Source: Aquila chrysaetos chrysaetos
Lineage: Eukaryota > Chordata > Aves > Accipitriformes > Accipitridae
Length of the DNA stretch: 64,000 bases
Reading direction: 5' to 3'
Assembly: GCF_900496995.4 (NCBI RefSeq)
Contig: NC_044020.1
Coordinates: forward strand, 15,208,001 to 15,272,000
In this document: in pieces, positions 62,001 through 64,000 of the stretch
Numbering within the stretch: the stretch's first letter is position 1
Layout of the letters: every line of letters begins with the position of its first letter
Notes under the pieces: model-generated
Told to the model about the DNA's origin: nothing
Database searches by the model: none
Seen by the model: the letters and a program-made list of their open reading frames with translations, nothing else
Position numbers and translations under genes: made by a program

Positions 62001-63313
62001 TTCAAGAAAAAACAACACAAAAAGACACATTTTCTAGCTACTTCAATGATCCTTAGAGAAATAGAATTGTGTGCAGTAAGAACTCCTACCTCCAGGTCCT
62101 TTCTTTTTACTTTTCTTAGTTTTCTTCCTCTTTGAAAGTTCAGCAAATGCTTCAGCAGCTTTTTGAAGTTTGGTAACAAAATACTCAATGTCATCCAAAA
62201 TATGGTTCAGAATTTGCTATGGGAGAAAAGAAAAATAACAGTTTCTCTACAGAACCTATTAGCAGAAATACTCCAGAAATCAAAATGACTACACTCTCAG
62301 ACACCAACAGCTTCCTCGGGACAAAATCCACGCTCAAATATTGCTTATTTAGATTAATTTTGTTCTTAACTTTACACACCTGTAAAGTATTTTAAATGTT
62401 AGATTTTTAAAAATTTAGGGCCACTGGAAGTTTTTTAAAATATAAGCATCAAGATTATTAAATTCAGATTGGAATTACACAATTCATTCACACATTACAT
62501 TTTCTCTCGCAACACATGAAAAAACTTCTAATTATTTGTGTAGGACAGCATTTTCCTAAACAGTATAACTTCATAATCTCCTTTAATACAAAGTATTAAG
62601 CTCTTTGTTGAATGGCAGAATGTAGTGTTATGTAAGTACTCTTCGAAGAATTGTTTTCACAGAGCAAGTGGAGGAGAACGAAGGAGCCCCCGGGGAAAAC
62701 ATGTATACACCAATTCAGCAGGCCTCAACATGCTTTCCTCAAGACCCTCAGATGTTGCTGAGGGCAACATCAGAGTAGAAAAGTAGAACTGACGAAGGGG
62801 GCAATATTTGATATTGCATACATCATAAGACCTGCCCAATGTTGTTGCTTATAGGCAATATCAGAAATGACCCTATGTTCATTTTCCAGATACTGCACAT
62901 ATCTAAGTCACGCTAAATTAACGGAATTTAAGTTTACCCTTACACAGTTTGCTGAATTTGGTCTACCACATAAAATTAGCATTTATATTTCTAACTCTTC
63001 AGAGCAGAAAACTGCATCAACATTCAGTACTTTTTAATTTTGTCTTTTTTTTTTTCCCAAGGAAAAAATAAGAAAAAGAACAACCACCTATTCATTTTTT
63101 AAGGTCTACCACAGAAACAAAGGCTGCCTGGAAAACTTTCCTCCAGAACTAATTTCCCATGTGGAAAAAGCCTTCCCACAAAGTAGAGCTGCAAAATTTC
63201 ACAGACATTAAGCAATATCACTTGTAGTTTCTCACTTACAACATCTCTGTCAATCCTGGCTGCTATCATCTCTGCTGTTTCTTCGTGATCATGGTATTGT
63301 CTATGTTTTTCAA
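28265..63313 (-). CDS. EPS8: EPS8, epidermal growth factor receptor kinase substrate 8, C-terminal about 583 codons in 13 exons (5' part outside window)
   Basis: EPS8 is a cytoplasmic scaffold that binds ABI1 and SOS1 to activate Rac, and it caps and bundles actin filaments in protrusions, microvilli and stereocilia. Exons in transcript order are 63313-63240, 62216-62090, 61749-61661, 58062-57988, 57354-57206, 54923-54740, 50851-50718, 46973-46862, 45935-45792, 38160-37923, 34368-34188, 33733-33604 and 28378-28265. All have consensus splice borders and exact phase joins (1751 nt). Visible features in order are a helical and basic linker, the SH3 domain (46.97-45.83 kb) with QWWKV and GFVPNNIL, a proline-rich region, the C-terminal effector region with [19 protein letters not shown], and a tail ending [11 protein letters not shown]. 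Mammalian EPS8 has about 822 residues, so roughly 240 N-terminal residues including the PTB domain are upstream, beyond 64 kb. No frameshift or stop interrupts the exons. Confidence 0.97.
30730..31320 (-). mobile_element. Solo LTR related to the provirus LTRs
   Basis: 591 bp bounded by TG and CA, with an exact 5-bp target duplication CCATG (30725-30729 and 31321-31325). Both ends and the U3 part match the provirus LTRs (for example GGGATGGGGGAGAGAATCGG and AAGAAAATTAACTC). A central block of about 200 bp is different sequence. No internal region remains, as after LTR-LTR recombination. Orientation is given by homology to the provirus. It lies in the last EPS8 intron, in the same direction as the gene. 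Confidence 0.92.
33604..33733 (-). CDS. EPS8: EPS8 exon: C-terminal effector fold
   Basis: Acceptor GACCCCAG and donor GAG|GTATGT. It encodes [20 protein letters not shown], then [20 protein letters not shown] and ALE, a SAM-like helical bundle used for actin bundling. Confidence 0.97.
33975..34037. repeat. TA/TATG-rich low-complexity tract
   Basis: Imperfect TATATATG/TACATA repeats about 150 nt downstream of the EPS8 exon 34188-34368 on its sense strand. Confidence 0.85.
34188..34368 (-). CDS. EPS8: EPS8 exon: actin-capping amphipathic helix
   Basis: Acceptor CTCTCTAG and donor CTGT|GTAAGT. It encodes [20 protein letters not shown], then [14 protein letters not shown] and the start of the C-terminal effector fold ([17 protein letters not shown]). 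The helix is the capping element described for mammalian EPS8. Confidence 0.97.
37923..38160 (-). CDS. EPS8: EPS8 exon: proline-rich region and Ser-rich segment
   Basis: Acceptor TCTTTTCAG and donor GATC|GTAAGT. It encodes [20 protein letters not shown], an alternating Pro-Val/Pro-Ala tract of about 30 residues, then [18 protein letters not shown]. It is the longest coding exon in the window. Confidence 0.96.
42143..42172. repeat. Poly(A) run of 30
   Basis: Thirty uninterrupted A in the 7.6-kb EPS8 intron (T30 on the sense strand). Confidence 0.95.
43785..43945 (+). mobile_element. MIR-type SINE fragment (old)
   Basis: CTGCTCTGCCCACAAGTTCT, then TTTGACCTTGGGCTAGGCAG and GCCTCATTTCTCTCTGAAAT, parallels the MIR consensus order: CTCTGCCAC, GTGACCTTGGGCAAGTCA, GCCTCAGTTTCC, ATCTGTAAAAT. 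Diverged; located in an EPS8 intron. Confidence 0.6.
45730..45756. repeat. (CA)n microsatellite
   Basis: About 13 CA units, read as (TG)n in EPS8 RNA, 35 nt downstream of the donor at 45791. Confidence 0.95.
45792..45935 (-). CDS. EPS8: EPS8 exon: second half of SH3 domain
   Basis: Acceptor TTATTTCAG and a non-ideal donor CAG|GTACCG. It encodes [20 protein letters not shown], then [11 protein letters not shown] and [12 protein letters not shown]. The WW pair and GFVPNNI are SH3 core positions. Both ends are in phase 0. A (TG)n repeat begins 35 nt past the donor on the sense strand. Confidence 0.96.
46862..46973 (-). CDS. EPS8: EPS8 exon: first half of SH3 domain
   Basis: Acceptor CTTTGCAG and donor GAG|GTAATA. 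It encodes [20 protein letters not shown], then [17 protein letters not shown]. The KYEF and ELSV positions correspond to the RT-loop start of an SH3 fold. The EPS8 SH3 is known to prefer PxxDY ligands. Confidence 0.96.
46974..50717 (-). other. EPS8: EPS8 intron, 3.7 kb
   Basis: No exon or recognisable repeat seen; AT-rich with scattered short open frames of no family resemblance. Confidence 0.6.
50718..50851 (-). CDS. EPS8: EPS8 exon: pre-SH3 linker
   Basis: Acceptor TTGTCTTCCAG and donor ATAG|GTAACA. It encodes [20 protein letters not shown], then [20 protein letters not shown] and RHVD. The last two bases make Arg with the next exon. Confidence 0.94.
52585..52745 (+). mobile_element. MIR/CORE-SINE fragment (old)
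   Basis: GAGCACCTACAG, GGGAAGTGCTGAGGC, and AAGGTTAAATGACTTGCCCA in this order match the MIR core (GAGCACCTACTG, GGAAACTGAGGC, AGGTTAAGTGACTTGCCCAA). Located in the EPS8 intron 50852-54739. Confidence 0.65.
53618..53647. repeat. (TA)n microsatellite, short
   Basis: About 10 TA units plus a second ATTATATA block in the EPS8 intron 50852-54739. Two T-runs of more than 20 nt lie nearby (about 53033-53054 and 53406-53428). Confidence 0.9.
54740..54923 (-). CDS. EPS8: EPS8 exon: [17 protein letters not shown] segment
   Basis: Acceptor CATGCAG and donor GAG|GTAAGT. It encodes [20 protein letters not shown], then a helical stretch with [15 protein letters not shown]. Confidence 0.96.
57206..57354 (-). 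CDS. EPS8: EPS8 exon: [15 protein letters not shown] segment
   Basis: Acceptor GATTTAG and donor CCAG|GTGAGA. It encodes [20 protein letters not shown] and continues to DTWTKA. A run of 14 G on the sense strand lies about 115 nt before the acceptor. Confidence 0.95.
57455..57484. repeat. C-rich tract with a run of 14 C (G-rich on EPS8 sense strand)
   Basis: CACCCTCCCCAT followed by 14 C. On the - strand this gives G14, G4 and G3 runs that could form a quadruplex. Confidence 0.85.
57988..58062 (-). CDS. EPS8: EPS8 exon, 25 codons
   Basis: Acceptor CCTTCAG and donor ATG|GTAAGG. It encodes [20 protein letters not shown] then TPLHM. Both ends fall on codon boundaries, so skipping would keep frame. 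Confidence 0.95.
58135..59000 (-). mobile_element. Ancient CR1-type LINE remnant
   Basis: On the - strand the left end reads TTTAGGTGGACCTGTGGCCTGA, like the 3' tail motif of an old amniote LINE (TAGATGGACCTTTGGTCTGA). Further in, sequence around 58815-58870 parallels a degenerate reverse transcriptase segment of the SGVPQGS...LLFNIF type. Heavily decayed, with no open frame. It may extend to about 59800. Confidence 0.5.
61661..61749 (-). CDS. EPS8: EPS8 exon: [13 protein letters not shown] segment
   Basis: Acceptor TTTTTCAG and donor CTG|GTAAGT. It encodes [20 protein letters not shown] then KFKHGFNLL, a segment conserved across EPS8 and EPS8-like proteins. Confidence 0.96.
62090..62216 (-). 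CDS. EPS8: EPS8 exon: helix and lysine-rich segment
   Basis: Acceptor CCCATAG and donor GGAG|GTAGGA. It encodes [20 protein letters not shown], then [20 protein letters not shown]. The one-base carry-over forms Glu with the next exon. Confidence 0.95.
63240..63313 (-). CDS. EPS8: EPS8 exon: charged helical linker
   Basis: Acceptor CTGCAG and donor GTT|GTAAGT. Two leading bases finish a codon from the upstream exon outside the window. It encodes [20 protein letters not shown] then DRDV. Confidence 0.92.
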
Positions 63314-64000
63314 CTGCAGAAAAGGGAAGAAGATAAGACGACATCTATATACACAGAATTAGTAACCAACATTTCCTATACAGCTTATGCTTGAAACCAT
63401 ACTGCTGTGAGAAAAAGATGGGAAATGTTTGTACCATTCACTTTGCAAGGACTCCACACAATCTGAAAACCTTGCATCCTAATGCCTGATCCTGCCGCAT
63501 CTCACAAAAAAGCCTAGGTGTATGCTTTCAGTCAACTTAGCTGCATAAATGAAGTTAACCACAGAAGTGTGGGACCAGGGTCTAAATCAAAAAAGTGGCA
63601 GATTATAAATACAACATAATGAGAAATCACCCCATTTTGCAAAATATGCTGAAAGCTACTCCAGCAGAAGTAAGCAGGAAGGAAGAGTGTAGCCATGACT
63701 TCAAAGAATTTTCATGTAGAAGGTAATAAGAAAAAAGGGACGTAGGCATTTGGACAGAGAGACCAAGTCTGGCAACACAGAAATGGGAGGTAATGATGTG
63801 ATAAAACAGGTATTTCCAAATAGCAATGGACAGTGTCAGTAACTTTTATTCTAAAACAACAAGGGTTAACATTTTGAGCAACGATAAGTTTTGCATTTTT
63901 AAGTCACATTAAATACTGTATTGCTTTTGTTAACAGCTGGGATTTTAGTAAATGCATTTTTATTCCATGTGAGTGGAATATAAGGAACTGCAATAACTGA

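Overview
The window is vertebrate nuclear DNA, almost certainly from a bird. The evidence is AG/GT-bounded exons of two orthologous vertebrate genes, a CR1 LINE 3' end with the avian-type terminal motif, and LTR-retrovirus copies of a type common in bird genomes. No bacterial, plasmid or CRISPR-like system is present, and I found no convincing previously undescribed biological system.

Layout. From the left edge to about 22.1 kb the + strand carries the 3' part of PTPRO (receptor-type tyrosine phosphatase O, GLEPP1). Nine coding exons (1230-15987) encode the last 312 residues: the end of the juxtamembrane segment and the whole cytoplasmic phosphatase domain. A 3'UTR intron of about 4.3 kb (about 16004-20346) and a terminal UTR exon follow. 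From about 26.9 kb to beyond the right edge the - strand carries the 3' part of EPS8 (EGF receptor pathway substrate 8). Thirteen coding exons (63313 down to 28265) encode about 583 residues: the region after the PTB domain, the SH3 domain, the proline-rich region and the C-terminal actin-binding effector region. The N-terminal PTB exons lie outside the window. The two genes are convergent, with about 4.8 kb between the probable polyadenylation sites. Reading frames join exactly at every splice junction in both genes, and no exon is broken.

Mobile and repetitive DNA sits in introns. It includes a CR1 3' end (7258-7679), a pentanucleotide satellite of about 1 kb (14626-15618), and an internally deleted endogenous retrovirus with two 576-bp LTRs and a 5-bp target duplication (16684-19873) inside the PTPRO 3'UTR intron. 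A related solo LTR with its own 5-bp target duplication lies in EPS8 (30730-31320). There are also two MIR/CORE-SINE-like fragments, a very old CR1-type LINE remnant and several microsatellites.

How they relate. PTPRO is a membrane phosphatase best known from podocytes and neurons. EPS8 is a cytoplasmic actin capping and bundling scaffold that couples receptor signalling to Rac and actin. They are neighbours, not an operon, and nothing in the sequence shows joint regulation. The observations most worth following are the UG repeat 35 nt past the donor of an EPS8 SH3 exon, the short hydrophobic reading frame in the provirus leader, the mosaic LTRs, the higher-order structure of the pentamer array, and a dispersed repeat pair of about 120 bp between the genes.
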